DNA of 64,000 bases, taken from Bacteroides fluxus YIT 12057 (GTDB lineage: Bacteria; Bacteroidota; Bacteroidia; Bacteroidales; Bacteroidaceae). The translations under genes were made by a program, and so were the position numbers. Positions 43,209 through 51,388 of the stretch are shown one piece after another (position 1 is the stretch's first letter; each line of letters starts with the position of its first letter). The notes below the pieces were generated by a model that searched no databases, was not told the origin of the DNA, and worked only from the letters and a program-made list of their open reading frames with translations. Location: the NCBI RefSeq assembly GCF_000195635.1, contig NZ_GL882619.1, forward strand, positions 38,015-102,014, in the 5' to 3' direction.

Positions 43209-43727
43209 ATGGATAAATTAACTAAAGAACAACGCCATCGTTGTATGTCCGCCATAAAAGGGAGGAATACAAAACCTGAATTGCTGGTTCGCAAGTTCCT
43301 TTTTAGCCGTGGCTTCCGCTATCGGCTAAACCATCCACGCCTGCCTGGCCATCCTGATTTGGTACTTCGCAAATACCGAACAGTTATTTTTGTGAATGGT
43401 TGCTTTTGGCATGGTCATGATAATTGCAGATACTTTCGCCTACCTAAAACAAACATTGACTTTTGGCAAAAGAAAATAGAGCGAAACAAAAAGCGTGACA
43501 AAAAAGAACAATGCCAGCTTGCTGCTATGGGCTGGCATTGTATTACAGTTTGGGAATGTCAACTAAAACCTAAAGTCCGCATACAAACACTTGAATCATT
43601 GGCTTATACTTTGAATCACATTTTTCTTGAAGACAGGAAAATAAAAACATACGACTTACCTGATATAAATAATACACTTATGGCAGCAGAACCAGAAGTA
43701 GCTTATGGAAGAAAGGGGCAACAGTAA
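43209..43727 (+). CDS. vsr: Vsr-type (very short patch repair) endonuclease
   Basis: A 172-residue Vsr-family nuclease. CMSAIKGRNTKPELLVRKFLFSRGFRYRL, LPGHPDLVLRKY with the catalytic Asp, and VIFVNGCFWHGHD with the zinc-binding/catalytic region appear in family order. Vsr nicks at T:G mismatches that arise in cytosine-methylated sites and normally accompanies a Dcm-type methyltransferase; none is found in the window. The gene may be an orphan DNA-nicking enzyme used in a defence module. The ATG at 43209 fits the family start (MDKLTKEQRHRCMS); the TTG at 43191 would add six residues. Confidence 0.88.
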   Translation: MDKLTKEQRHRCMSAIKGRNTKPELLVRKFLFSRGFRYRLNHPRLPGHPDLVLRKYRTVIFVNGCFWHGHDNCRYFRLPKTNIDFWQKKIERNKKRDKKEQCQLAAMGWHCITVWECQLKPKVRIQTLESLAYTLNHIFLEDRKIKTYDLPDINNTLMAAEPEVAYGRKGQQ

Positions 43728-43734
43728 ACAAACC

Positions 43735-43841
43735 ACTTTACCACATTTTGGGGAACAATAATAGCTGTCAAGTGTTTTTGCGACAAAAATTTTGCCGCAG
43801 ACTTTACACTTCCTTTTGATTTCAAATCCGATTGTTGGCAT
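43735..43841 (-). pseudogene. 5' fragment of an excisionase-like zinc-finger gene
   Basis: On the minus strand ATG 43841 opens a frame beginning MPTIGFEIKRKCKVCGKIF and containing CKVCGKIFVAKTLDSYYCSPKC, the N-terminal zinc ribbon seen in small DNA-binding (excisionase-like) proteins near Bacteroides integrases. After about 36 residues the similarity stops and the frame runs into vsr. It looks like the surviving 5' end of a gene from an integrative element that lost its integrase. Confidence 0.5.
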
Positions 43842-43912
43842 ATTTTCTACTTTTAAGTATGTATTAGTTGAGATTAGTAGGATTTTGTTCCACATTATCT
43901 ACTTTTTTGTCT

Positions 43913-43934
43913 TGTCGCAAATATGTCGCAAATA
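43913..43934. repeat. tandem 11-bp repeats, candidate integrase arm sites
   Basis: TGTCGCAAATA occurs twice in a row (43913-43923, 43924-43934), 21 bp from the right 34-bp repeat. Tandem short repeats next to an att end resemble the TTGGGTGT pairs of the first element and may be remaining arm sites of a lost integrase. Confidence 0.5.
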
Positions 43935-43954
43935 AGAGATAAAAAAGCCCATAG

Positions 43955-43988
43955 AAAACACATAGCAACCATGAACCCCATAAATGCA
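43955..43988. repeat. right 34-bp direct repeat of the islet
   Basis: Identical over 34 bp to 41276-41309. Its end touches the 5' arm of the terminator shared by the HAD/hotdog gene and dnaK. Confidence 0.85.
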
Positions 43989-44023
43989 AAAAGCGTGCAA
44001 CTCATTGAGCTGCACGCTTTTGC
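43988..44023. terminator. terminator of dnaK (and originally of the HAD gene)
   Basis: AAAAAGCGTGCA starting at 43988 pairs with TGCACGCTTTT ending at 44022; the stem is flanked by A-runs on one side and T-runs on the other, so it works in both directions. Confidence 0.8.
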
Positions 44024-44054
44024 TTATTGTTTATTATCTGTATCCTTATCGGAA

Positions 44055-45974
44055 TCATTTGACCTCCTCAAAGTCAGCATCCTGCACATTGTCACCATGC
44101 TTGCTGTTATCCTGGGCACCGCCTTGTTGACCTGCATTCATATCAGGACCAGCCTGAGCGCCACCCTGAGCACCGCTTTGGGCATACATCTCAGCACTTG
44201 CAGCCTGGAATGCCGTATTCAGTTCAGCCATTGCGGAGTCAACGGCAGCCAAATCCTGAGCCTTGTGGGCATCTTTCAGTTTCTGCAAAGCAGCTTCAAT
44301 CGGAGCCTTCTTGTCGGCAGGCAACTTGTCGCCCAATTCCTTCAACTGATTTTCAGTAGTGAAGATCATTGAGTCGGCCTGGTTCAGCTTGTCAACTTTC
44401 TCACGCTCTTTCTTGTCAGCTTCGGCATTGGCTTCAGCTTCGGCTTTCATCTTTTCAATCTCGTCCTTGCTCAAGCCGCTGGAAGCTTCGATACGGATAG
44501 CCTGTTCCTTACCGGTAGCCTTGTCTTTGGCAGACACCTTCAAGATACCGTTGGCATCAATATCGAATGTCACCTCAATCTGAGGAATACCGCGACGTGC
44601 CGGAGCAATACCTGTCAGATTGAACTGACCGATTGACTTGTTCTGTGCAGCCATCGGACGCTCACCCTGCAATACGTGGATGGTAACCTCCGTCTGGTTG
44701 TCGGCGGCAGTAGAGAATGTCTCGCTCTTCTTGCACGGAATGGTCGTGTTGGCATCAATCAACTTAGTCATCACACCACCCATAGTCTCGATACCCATAG
44801 ACAGCGGAGTAACGTCCAGCAACACAACACCCTTGATTTCGTCCGTCAAGACGGCTCCCTGCACGGCAGCACCTACGGCTACTACCTCATCCGGATTAAC
44901 GCCCTTGGAAGGAACTTTACCGAAGAAGTCTTCTACCAGCTTCTGTACAGCCGGAATACGTGAAGAACCACCTACAAGGATTACCTCGTCAATGTCCGCA
45001 TTGTTCAGACCGGCATCGCTCATGGCTTTCTTGCACGGTTCCAGACAAGCCTGAATCAAGTTGTGGGCCAGAGCCTCGAACTTGGCACGGGTCAGCGTCT
45101 TCACCAAGTGCTTGGGCACACCGCCTACCGGCATGATGTACGGCAAGTTGATTTCGGTGCTTGTAGAAGAAGACAATTCAATCTTAGCCTTTTCAGCAGC
45201 CTCTTTCAGACGTTGCATGGCCATCGGGTCTTGAGTCAAGTCGGCACCTTCGTCGTTCTTGAACTCCTGAACCAGCCAGTCGATGATTACCTGGTCGAAG
45301 TCGTCACCACCCAGGTGAGTGTCACCGTTGGTTGACAATACTTCGAACACACCGCCACCGAATTCGAGGATAGAGATATCGAATGTACCGCCACCAAGGT
45401 CGAACACGGCAACTTTCATGTCTTTATGAGACTTGTCGATACCGTACGCAAGAGCTGCGGCAGTCGGTTCGTTCACGATACGCTTTACTTCAAGACCTGC
45501 AATCTGACCGGCTTCCTTCGTAGCCTGGCGCTGAGAGTCGGAGAAGTATGCCGGAACGGTGATTACAGCTTCCGTCACTTCCTGTCCCAAATAGTCCTCG
45601 GCGGTCTTTTTCATTTTCTGCAGAATCATCGCAGAGATTTCCTGCGGAGTATAAAGACGGCCGTCAATATCTACACGCGGAGTATTGTTGTCACCCTTTA
45701 CTACTTTATAAGGCATACGGCCGATTTCTTTCTGTACCTGGTCCCAGTTTTCACCCATGAAACGTTTGATGGAGAAAACCGTACGTGTCGGGTTCGTAAT
45801 AGCCTGACGCTTGGCGGGATCACCGATTTTACGTTCGCCACCATCAACAAACGCTACTACTGAAGGAGTAGTGCGCTTACCTTCACTGTTTGCGATTACT
45901 ACAGGTTCGTTACCTTCGAATACTGCAACGCAAGAGTTTGTTGTTCCTAAGTCAATACCAATAATTTTTCCCAT
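44055..45974 (-). CDS. dnaK: chaperone DnaK (Hsp70)
   Basis: A 639-residue Hsp70: ATPase domain with [18 protein letters not shown] at the start and [12 protein letters not shown] near residue 194, then linker [14 protein letters not shown] and the substrate-binding domain. The C-terminus has a Gly/Gln/Ala-rich tail ending in ADFEEVK. It folds and protects proteins in the cytoplasm with DnaJ and GrpE, which are not in this window. It stands alone and is convergent with the HAD/hotdog gene. Confidence 0.96.
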   Translation of the reverse strand: MGKIIGIDLGTTNSCVAVFEGNEPVVIANSEGKRTTPSVVAFVDGGERKIGDPAKRQAITNPTRTVFSIKRFMGENWDQVQKEIGRMPYKVVKGDNNTPRVDIDGRLYTPQEISAMILQKMKKTAEDYLGQEVTEAVITVPAYFSDSQRQATKEAGQIAGLEVKRIVNEPTAAALAYGIDKSHKDMKVAVFDLGGGTFDISILEFGGGVFEVLSTNGDTHLGGDDFDQVIIDWLVQEFKNDEGADLTQDPMAMQRLKEAAEKAKIELSSSTSTEINLPYIMPVGGVPKHLVKTLTRAKFEALAHNLIQACLEPCKKAMSDAGLNNADIDEVILVGGSSRIPAVQKLVEDFFGKVPSKGVNPDEVVAVGAAVQGAVLTDEIKGVVLLDVTPLSMGIETMGGVMTKLIDANTTIPCKKSETFSTAADNQTEVTIHVLQGERPMAAQNKSIGQFNLTGIAPARRGIPQIEVTFDIDANGILKVSAKDKATGKEQAIRIEASSGLSKDEIEKMKAEAEANAEADKKEREKVDKLNQADSMIFTTENQLKELGDKLPADKKAPIEAALQKLKDAHKAQDLAAVDSAMAELNTAFQAASAEMYAQSGAQGGAQAGPDMNAGQQGGAQDNSKHGDNVQDADFEEVK

Positions 45975-46090
45975 GATCGTTATTATTTTATTTGTTATTA
46001 TTCTGTTTCAACGTCCGCCTCAATGGCAGACGCCTATAAAAGGACAAACGTTGTGCCAAATTGTTCAGAGTAGTTTCAGATTTATACTTG

Positions 46091-46116
46091 TGGCAGTTTG
46101 TCTGTCAGTTTGGCAG
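46091..46116 (-). promoter_or_regulatory. repeat-rich dnaK upstream region
   Basis: About 120 bp before the dnaK start, TGGCAGTTTG and CAGTTTGGCAG flank TCTGT (46091-46116). On the minus strand this reads CTGCCAAACTGACAG...ACTGCC. It may be part of the heat-shock promoter or operator; no consensus can be claimed. Confidence 0.35.
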
Positions 46117-46247
46117 AATTAAATGTGTTTTTTCTGTCGGAAATTAACAAATGGTAATTTCCAATCCATTCAAAAGTCCTACTTTTGTCGCCCGATTAAA
46201 GAAAACAAAGCATGGGTAGCATTAATCATTTTCCTTGCATACCTTTA

Positions 46248-46337
46248 ATCGTTCTTCCATGGAGGAAATATCGTTCCACCATGGGGGAAATATCGTTCCA
46301 TCACGATGGAAATATCGTTCCTCCATGGTGGAACGAT
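46248..46337. repeat. array of 22-bp near-palindromes (locus B)
   Basis: Four units start exactly 22 bp apart at 46248, 46270, 46292 and 46314, each of the form ATCGTTCC...CCATGG-like palindromic core. The last closes into a 24-bp palindrome (ATCGTTCC/GGAACGAT, 46314-46337). It is the same family as at 27967, and it sits 80 bp upstream of the MATE gene. Confidence 0.78.
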
Positions 46338-46418
46338 TAAGGATTAGTTAACATTCGGCTTAATCATAGCAACGGAAATGATTGGTTTTCACATATAAAA
46401 GGAATAAACAAGAAGAGT

Positions 46419-47834
46419 ATGGAAAAGATGAGAGACAGTATCGACTTCAAGAACACGGACATCAAGACTTTGTTCCGTAAATTATTGCTCCCTACTGTAT
46501 TGGGGATGATTTTCTCGGCGCTATTCGTCATCACAGACGGTATCTTTGTCGGGAAGGGAATCGGCAGTGACGCTTTGGCGGCTGTCAACATCGTGGCACC
46601 GCTATGGCTGTTTTCCACGGGCATCGGACTGATGTTCGGTGTCGGCGCATCTGTAGTAGCATCCATTCACTTGTCACATGGGAAGGTGAAGGTGGCACGG
46701 ATCAATATCACGCAATCCATAGTCATCTCCTCCCTATTGCTGATGTGTACCTCCGCCCTATTCTGTTCATTTGCCCCGCAGGTGGTAAAACTGCTCGGAG
46801 GCTCCGAACGGCTCACACCATTGGCGGTGGAATATATGCTCTGGTTTGTGCCTTTCTCTCTGTTCACGGCGTTGCTCAATTCGGGCATGTTCTTTCTGAG
46901 GCTGGACGGTTCGCCCAACTTTGCCATGATGTGCAACGTGGTGGCTGCCGTCCTGAACATTATATTGGATTATCTGTTCATCTTCCCCTTCGGCTGGGGT
47001 ATGTTCGGCGCCGCGTTTGCCAGTGCCATAGGCACTACGGTAGGCGCATTGATGATCGTATTCTACCTGATGCGCCGCCGGTGCGCACTGCGCCTCCATC
47101 CGATCAAGATGAGCCGGAGAAGCATGCAGTTGATGCGCCGCAACATCGGCTATATGTGCCGCCTGGGTTCGTCGGCCTTCTTGTGCGAGGTGGCGATTGC
47201 CTGCATGATGTTTGTCGGCAACCAGGTGTTCATCCATTACCTGAAGGAAGACGGAGTGGCGGCATTCAGCATTGCTTGCTATTTCTTTCCTATCATATTT
47301 ATGGTATATAACGCAATCGCACAGTCGGCACAGCCGATCATCAGCTATAATTACGGTTTGAACGAGAGCCTCCGCGTCCGCCGCGCATACCTGCTGGCAC
47401 TGAAGACCGCCATCGGCTGCGGGGTATGCTTCGCTCTGGTCACGATATTCTGCAGCCGGGAAATTGTAGCCATGTTCATAGACCGCAGTTATCCTGCCTA
47501 TGAAATAGCCGCAAAAGGCCTGCCGTTGTATGCCACCGGCTTCGTGTTCTTTGCCATCAACATCGTATCCATCGGATACTTCCAAAGCGTAGAACGTGCC
47601 AAGTATGCCACTTTCATTACTCTGCTGCGCGGCTTCATCCTGCTGACGGCCTGTTTCTTCGGATTACCTTTATTATTGGGAAATCCGGGAATCTGGCTTG
47701 CCACGCCGTTGGCGGAACTGTTAACAACACTTCTTATAGGCATTATTTATTGTTTCAGCAAAAAGAAGCGCCCCAAAAAAGTCCTATCTTTGCAACATGG
47801 AAAAGATGATCAGGAATTTCTGCAAGAAATATAA
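46419..47834 (+). CDS. MATE-family efflux transporter
   Basis: A 471-residue multidrug/toxic-compound extrusion transporter with about twelve membrane helices (GMIFSALFVITDGIFVGKGIGSDALAAVNIV and the second-half equivalent PIISYNYGLNESLRVRRAYL). It exports cationic compounds or metabolites by ion exchange. It overlaps the Crp-like gene by 38 bp on the same strand, so the regulator could control it. The 22-bp repeat array lies upstream. Confidence 0.87.
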   Translation: MEKMRDSIDFKNTDIKTLFRKLLLPTVLGMIFSALFVITDGIFVGKGIGSDALAAVNIVAPLWLFSTGIGLMFGVGASVVASIHLSHGKVKVARINITQSIVISSLLLMCTSALFCSFAPQVVKLLGGSERLTPLAVEYMLWFVPFSLFTALLNSGMFFLRLDGSPNFAMMCNVVAAVLNIILDYLFIFPFGWGMFGAAFASAIGTTVGALMIVFYLMRRRCALRLHPIKMSRRSMQLMRRNIGYMCRLGSSAFLCEVAIACMMFVGNQVFIHYLKEDGVAAFSIACYFFPIIFMVYNAIAQSAQPIISYNYGLNESLRVRRAYLLALKTAIGCGVCFALVTIFCSREIVAMFIDRSYPAYEIAAKGLPLYATGFVFFAINIVSIGYFQSVERAKYATFITLLRGFILLTACFFGLPLLLGNPGIWLATPLAELLTTLLIGIIYCFSKKKRPKKVLSLQHGKDDQEFLQEI

Positions 47835-48372
47835 ATTACCGGAGAAAAATCTATTCGAACTTCTGTCGAACATGACAGAAGTTCGCTTCTCTAAAGGAGA
47901 GCTTATCATTAAGGAAGGGGAACGAAACACCAATTTCCATCTTCTGAAAAAAGGTATATGGCGGGCTTATTTTCTGAAAGACGGTACGGAGAATTCCCTA
48001 TGGTTTGCCGGCCCGGGGGACGTTGCCTTTTCTTCATGGGGGTATGTTGACGGAGAAGCTTCACAAATCAACATTGAATCCGTGAACGACAGCGTGGCCT
48101 ACTGCATATCCAAAGCTGATTTGGAAATGTTATATTCGCAATCTATAGACATGGCCAATTTCGGCAGAAAGATTTTCGAGCGCGAGATTTTGTCCGTTGA
48201 CATTTCTTCGGTGGCCTATGGTACTCCCCCTACCGCCAAAGAACGGTATTTGACACTGATGGAGGAAAATCCGGAACTGCTGCAAGATGTGCCCCTCAAA
48301 CATTTGGCATCCTATTTATACATCACTCCGCAATCTTTGAGCCGTATCAGGGCGGGACTAAAGAAAAAGTGA
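47797..48372 (+). CDS. Crp/Fnr-family transcription regulator
   Basis: A 191-residue regulator: a cNMP-binding-like domain (about 15-115, GELIIKEGERNTNFHLLKKGIW) and a C-terminal helix-turn-helix (LKHLASYLYITPQSLSRIRAGL). No ligand can be named, and the cAMP-binding residues are not all present. It begins inside the end of the MATE gene (47797-47834). TATCTTTG at 47785-47792, just before its ATG, could be its own -7 box. Confidence 0.85.
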   Translation: MEKMIRNFCKKYKLPEKNLFELLSNMTEVRFSKGELIIKEGERNTNFHLLKKGIWRAYFLKDGTENSLWFAGPGDVAFSSWGYVDGEASQINIESVNDSVAYCISKADLEMLYSQSIDMANFGRKIFEREILSVDISSVAYGTPPTAKERYLTLMEENPELLQDVPLKHLASYLYITPQSLSRIRAGLKKK

Positions 48373-48383
48373 CAGAAAAGGCG

Positions 48384-48552
48384 GTGTCAAAACCCAGATT
48401 TTGAAACAATGAACTTATCATTTGGAATCCGAGCATATTAAAAGACCAAAGAAAGGGCCGTATCATTACTCAATACAGAGCTTGATACGACCCTTTTAAG
48501 TGTTATAGTTATAAGCTGTAACTTCGGGGAGTGGTCATTTCAGTTTTGACAC
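48384..48552. repeat. palindromic element interrupted by 117 bp
   Basis: The left part (48384-48423) is close to the left arm and loop of the element after recA; the right part (48535-48552) matches its right arm. Between them is an extra segment bounded by TCATTT at 48418-48423 and 48535-48540, like a target duplication. Removing 48418-48534 restores a continuous copy of the recA-type element. Confidence 0.55.
48452..48497. terminator. hairpin inside the inserted segment
   Basis: AAAGGG/GTATCA (48452-48465) pairs with TGATAC/CCCTTT (48483-48496), one mismatch and a short loop, followed by TTAAG. It can end the Crp-like transcript. Confidence 0.65.
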
Positions 48553-48581
48553 CCTCTTTTTACTATTGTAACACGTCCCGG

Positions 48582-49373
48582 TCACTTCTTCACCAATACC
48601 ATCACCAGGTTATTATCCGCATCATAGAAACCGATGCCGCCACCTGCCAGCTTACCGAAAGACTTGGCAGCGTTCAAAGCCTTCAGTACGCGGCTTTCCA
48701 CTTCCATGTCGGGGCAAGCCATCATCGTGCTGATCACTTGAGGGAAAGAAACGGCCGTCGGATTTTCATCATCCACCTGCACGGCACCGTTGATGATGTT
48801 GCATCCGGCGTTACCATGCAATCTCTTTTCCGAAATGTTGAATTCAATGAACGGCTGCTTTTCCATTCCTTCGGGAATGGCTTCACCGCCAGCTTCACTT
48901 ATCATCCACTTTCCTGCCAGATCAGCCAACTTAACCGTAGCCTCTTTCTTTTGCAGCACAATGACAGGACGATTGGAAGAACCGCACAAAGCCATGTTGT
49001 CCTTCCCCAACTTCTTATACTTCTTTACTTGCGCCAAAGCCGACAACACATTCTGCTCCACAGTCATGTCCGGACATGCCATACGCGTGCTGCCTATAGC
49101 GCCGAGGGAGATTGTGCCGGGTTTGGCATTCACGTCAAACGAACCTGTCATACGGTTGCATCCGCTATTGCCATAGACCGTCCCGTTCTTTGTGTCAAAA
49201 CCGATAAAAGGGAACTCCTGACCCGGTGCAGGAACTACAGCCGTACCATTTATTTCGATGATGTTCCACTCGCCGCCAATGGATGAAAGGGTAGCGGCAT
49301 TTTTAGTTGAACCACAGGATGACAAGCCCATCAACGTACCTGCCATACAAAGAGAAACAAACATTTTTTTCAT
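48582..49373 (-). CDS. META-domain (HslJ-like) lipoprotein, two repeats
   Basis: A 263-residue predicted lipoprotein (lipobox LSSCGST near 20) with two META/HslJ-like domains (GEWNIIEINGTAV near 35, and WMISEAGGEAIPEG near 157). Each has the NRMTG/NIINGAV and MACPDM motif near its end. HslJ proteins are linked to heat and stress resistance and to folding of outer-membrane proteins in other bacteria; the precise role is unknown. It is convergent with the Crp-like gene. Confidence 0.8.
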   Translation of the reverse strand: MKKMFVSLCMAGTLMGLSSCGSTKNAATLSSIGGEWNIIEINGTAVVPAPGQEFPFIGFDTKNGTVYGNSGCNRMTGSFDVNAKPGTISLGAIGSTRMACPDMTVEQNVLSALAQVKKYKKLGKDNMALCGSSNRPVIVLQKKEATVKLADLAGKWMISEAGGEAIPEGMEKQPFIEFNISEKRLHGNAGCNIINGAVQVDDENPTAVSFPQVISTMMACPDMEVESRVLKALNAAKSFGKLAGGGIGFYDADNNLVMVLVKK

Positions 49374-49565
49374 TGTCCTTTGTTGTTTAAGTTAATTTTT
49401 TCGGGACAAATATAGGCAAAAGAACCCAAATGTCAAGAGTTTGTTTAAAAATAGAAGTACTTCTCCAAAGTATTTAGCAGGATTTTAATGTTTATCTGAG
49501 AATTAACCCTTATATTTGCTCTCCGTATTTTTTATGAACCTAATATAATAATGTAATTAGAAGAA

Positions 49566-50759
49566 ATGGGTAAAGTTCTTATTATCGGTGCAGGCGGTGT
49601 AGGTACCGTTGTTGCGCACAAAGTGGCTCAAAATCCTGACGTATTTACCGAAATCATGATTGCCAGCCGCACAAAGTCCAAATGTGACGCCGTTGTAAAA
49701 GCGATTGGTAACCCTAACATCAAAACCGCCCAGGTAGATGCAGACAGCGTGGACGAACTGGTGGCACTCTTCAATAGTTTCAAACCCGAAATCGTTATAA
49801 ACGTAGCCCTGCCTTATCAGGACCTCACCATTATGGAGGCTTGCCTGAAGACCGGCGTGAACTATCTGGATACCGCAAATTATGAACCCAAAGATGTAGC
49901 TCATTTTGAATACAGCTGGCAATGGGCTTACAAAAAACGTTTCGAAGATGCGGGGCTTACCGCCATTCTGGGTTGCGGTTTCGATCCGGGCGTAAGCGGC
50001 ATTTACACAGCATACGCAGCCAAGCATCATTTTGACGAGATACAATATCTGGATATTGTGGATTGCAATGCCGGTAATCACCACAAAGCATTTGCCACCA
50101 ACTTCAATCCGGAAATCAATATCCGTGAAATCACCCAGAACGGACGTTATTACGAAAATGGGCAATGGGTCACCACCCAACCGTTGGAAATCCATAAAGA
50201 CTTGACTTATCCCAACATCGGTCCCCGTGATTCTTACCTGCTTTATCATGAAGAGCTGGAGTCTTTGGTAAAGAATTTCCCCACCATCAAGCGTGCACGT
50301 TTCTGGATGACATTCGGACAGGAGTATCTCACCCACTTGCGCGTTATCCAGAATATCGGTATGGCACGCATTGACGAAGTGGAATACAACGGCATGAAGA
50401 TCGTTCCGCTGCAATTCTTGAAAGCTGTGCTTCCCAATCCGCAAGACCTCGGAGAAAACTACGAAGGAGAAACTTCCATCGGCTGCCGTATCCGTGGACT
50501 GAAAGACGGAAAAGAACGTACTTATTATGTATATAATAACTGTAGCCACCAGGAGGCCTATAAAGAAACCGGCATGCAGGGAGTTAGTTATACCACCGGC
50601 GTTCCTGCCATGATCGGTGCCATGATGTTCCTCAAAGGCCTGTGGAAGAAACCGGGCGTATGGAATGTGGAAGAATTCAATCCCGATCCGTTCATGGAGC
50701 AACTGAACAAGCAGGGGCTGCCTTGGCATGAAGTTATTGACGGAGATCTGGAAGTTTAG
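49566..50759 (+). CDS. carboxynorspermidine dehydrogenase (saccharopine-dehydrogenase family)
   Basis: A 397-residue NAD(P)H-dependent enzyme with an N-terminal Rossmann fold (KVLIIGAGGVGTVVAHKV, 3-20). The remaining sequence (GVNYLDTANYEP; GCGFDPGVSGIYTAYAA) matches the saccharopine-dehydrogenase-like family used in Bacteroides for polyamine synthesis: aspartate semialdehyde plus a diamine to carboxynorspermidine or carboxyspermidine. The matching decarboxylase is not in the window. It stands alone, before the BCP gene. Confidence 0.84.
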   Translation: MGKVLIIGAGGVGTVVAHKVAQNPDVFTEIMIASRTKSKCDAVVKAIGNPNIKTAQVDADSVDELVALFNSFKPEIVINVALPYQDLTIMEACLKTGVNYLDTANYEPKDVAHFEYSWQWAYKKRFEDAGLTAILGCGFDPGVSGIYTAYAAKHHFDEIQYLDIVDCNAGNHHKAFATNFNPEINIREITQNGRYYENGQWVTTQPLEIHKDLTYPNIGPRDSYLLYHEELESLVKNFPTIKRARFWMTFGQEYLTHLRVIQNIGMARIDEVEYNGMKIVPLQFLKAVLPNPQDLGENYEGETSIGCRIRGLKDGKERTYYVYNNCSHQEAYKETGMQGVSYTTGVPAMIGAMMFLKGLWKKPGVWNVEEFNPDPFMEQLNKQGLPWHEVIDGDLEV

Positions 50760-50761
50760 GG

Positions 50762-50829
50762 ATTAATCACTAAACATTAATCATGCGAATCAGTAGTTAA
50801 AGTAGTTCGCATTAATCATTAAACATTAA
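50762..50829. repeat. pair of 19-bp direct repeats before bcp
   Basis: ATTAATCACTAAACATTAA at 50762-50780 and a copy with one change at 50811-50829, 49 bp apart. Between them the arms TGCGAA and TTCGCA form an inverted pair. This is probably a regulatory stretch between the two genes. Confidence 0.55.
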
Positions 50830-50833
50830 CAAA

Positions 50834-51280
50834 GTGAATATAGGAGATAAAGCACCCGAAGTCTTGGGTATCAACGAGAAAGGGGAAGAAATACGCCTGA
50901 GTGACTATAAAGGAAAGAAGATCGTTCTATACTTCTATCCCAAAGACATGACTTCCGGTTGTACCGCACAGGCTTGTAACCTGCGTGACAACTATGCCGA
51001 ATTGCGTAAGGCCGGATACGAAGTGATCGGCGTAAGCGTGGATAACGAGAAGTCTCACCAGAAATTTATTGAGAAAAACAATCTGCCCTTTACCTTGATT
51101 GCAGATACGGACAAGAAGCTGGTCGAACAGTTTGGCGTATGGGGCGAAAAAAGCATGTACGGACGTAAGTATATGGGGACTTTCCGCACGACCTTCATCA
51201 TCAACGAGGAAGGAATGATTGAACGTATCATCGCGCCTAAGGAGGTAAAAACCAAAGACCACGCCGCACAAATCTTATGA
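50834..51280 (+). CDS. bcp: thioredoxin-dependent peroxiredoxin (BCP)
   Basis: A 148-residue peroxiredoxin of the BCP/PrxQ group. The catalytic Cys is in DMTSGCTAQACN (about residues 40-51; the second Cys, five residues on, is the resolving one). GTG at 50834 is the start (NIGDKAPE). It reduces hydroperoxides with electrons from thioredoxin and protects the cell from oxygen stress. It lies between the polyamine gene and recA, and ends about 110 bp before recA. Confidence 0.92.
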   Translation: MNIGDKAPEVLGINEKGEEIRLSDYKGKKIVLYFYPKDMTSGCTAQACNLRDNYAELRKAGYEVIGVSVDNEKSHQKFIEKNNLPFTLIADTDKKLVEQFGVWGEKSMYGRKYMGTFRTTFIINEEGMIERIIAPKEVKTKDHAAQIL

Positions 51281-51388
51281 TGCCGATGGGACGATTTTAT
51301 GATTCGATAATCGACGGACGGTTGCTGAATCAGAACCGTAAATGACATCATAAGACAAAAAAAAGTAATTTAAATTGTAAATAAAAGG

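Larger units (their letters stand above)
41276..43988. mobile_element. 2.7-kb islet flanked by a 34-bp direct repeat
   Basis: A perfect 34-bp direct repeat lies at 41276-41309 and 43955-43988. Between the copies are a Schlafen/AlbA-type gene, a tiny membrane-protein gene, a Vsr-type endonuclease gene and a broken excisionase-like fragment. No recombinase gene is present. Without one copy of the repeat and the cargo, the HAD/hotdog gene and dnaK would face one shared terminator at 43988-44023. That makes an insertion very likely. Confidence 0.72.

Noticed and set aside
43656-43895. Complete 79-residue minus-strand gene at the islet edge
   Set aside because: Only the first ~36 residues after ATG 43841 show a family pattern; the rest runs through vsr, so I treat it as a fragment.
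46767-47585. 272-residue minus-strand frame over the MATE gene
   Set aside because: Shadow of a clearly real membrane transporter.
49557-50729. 390-residue minus-strand frame over the polyamine dehydrogenase
   Set aside because: It covers the same DNA as a well-supported gene and shows no domain pattern of its own.
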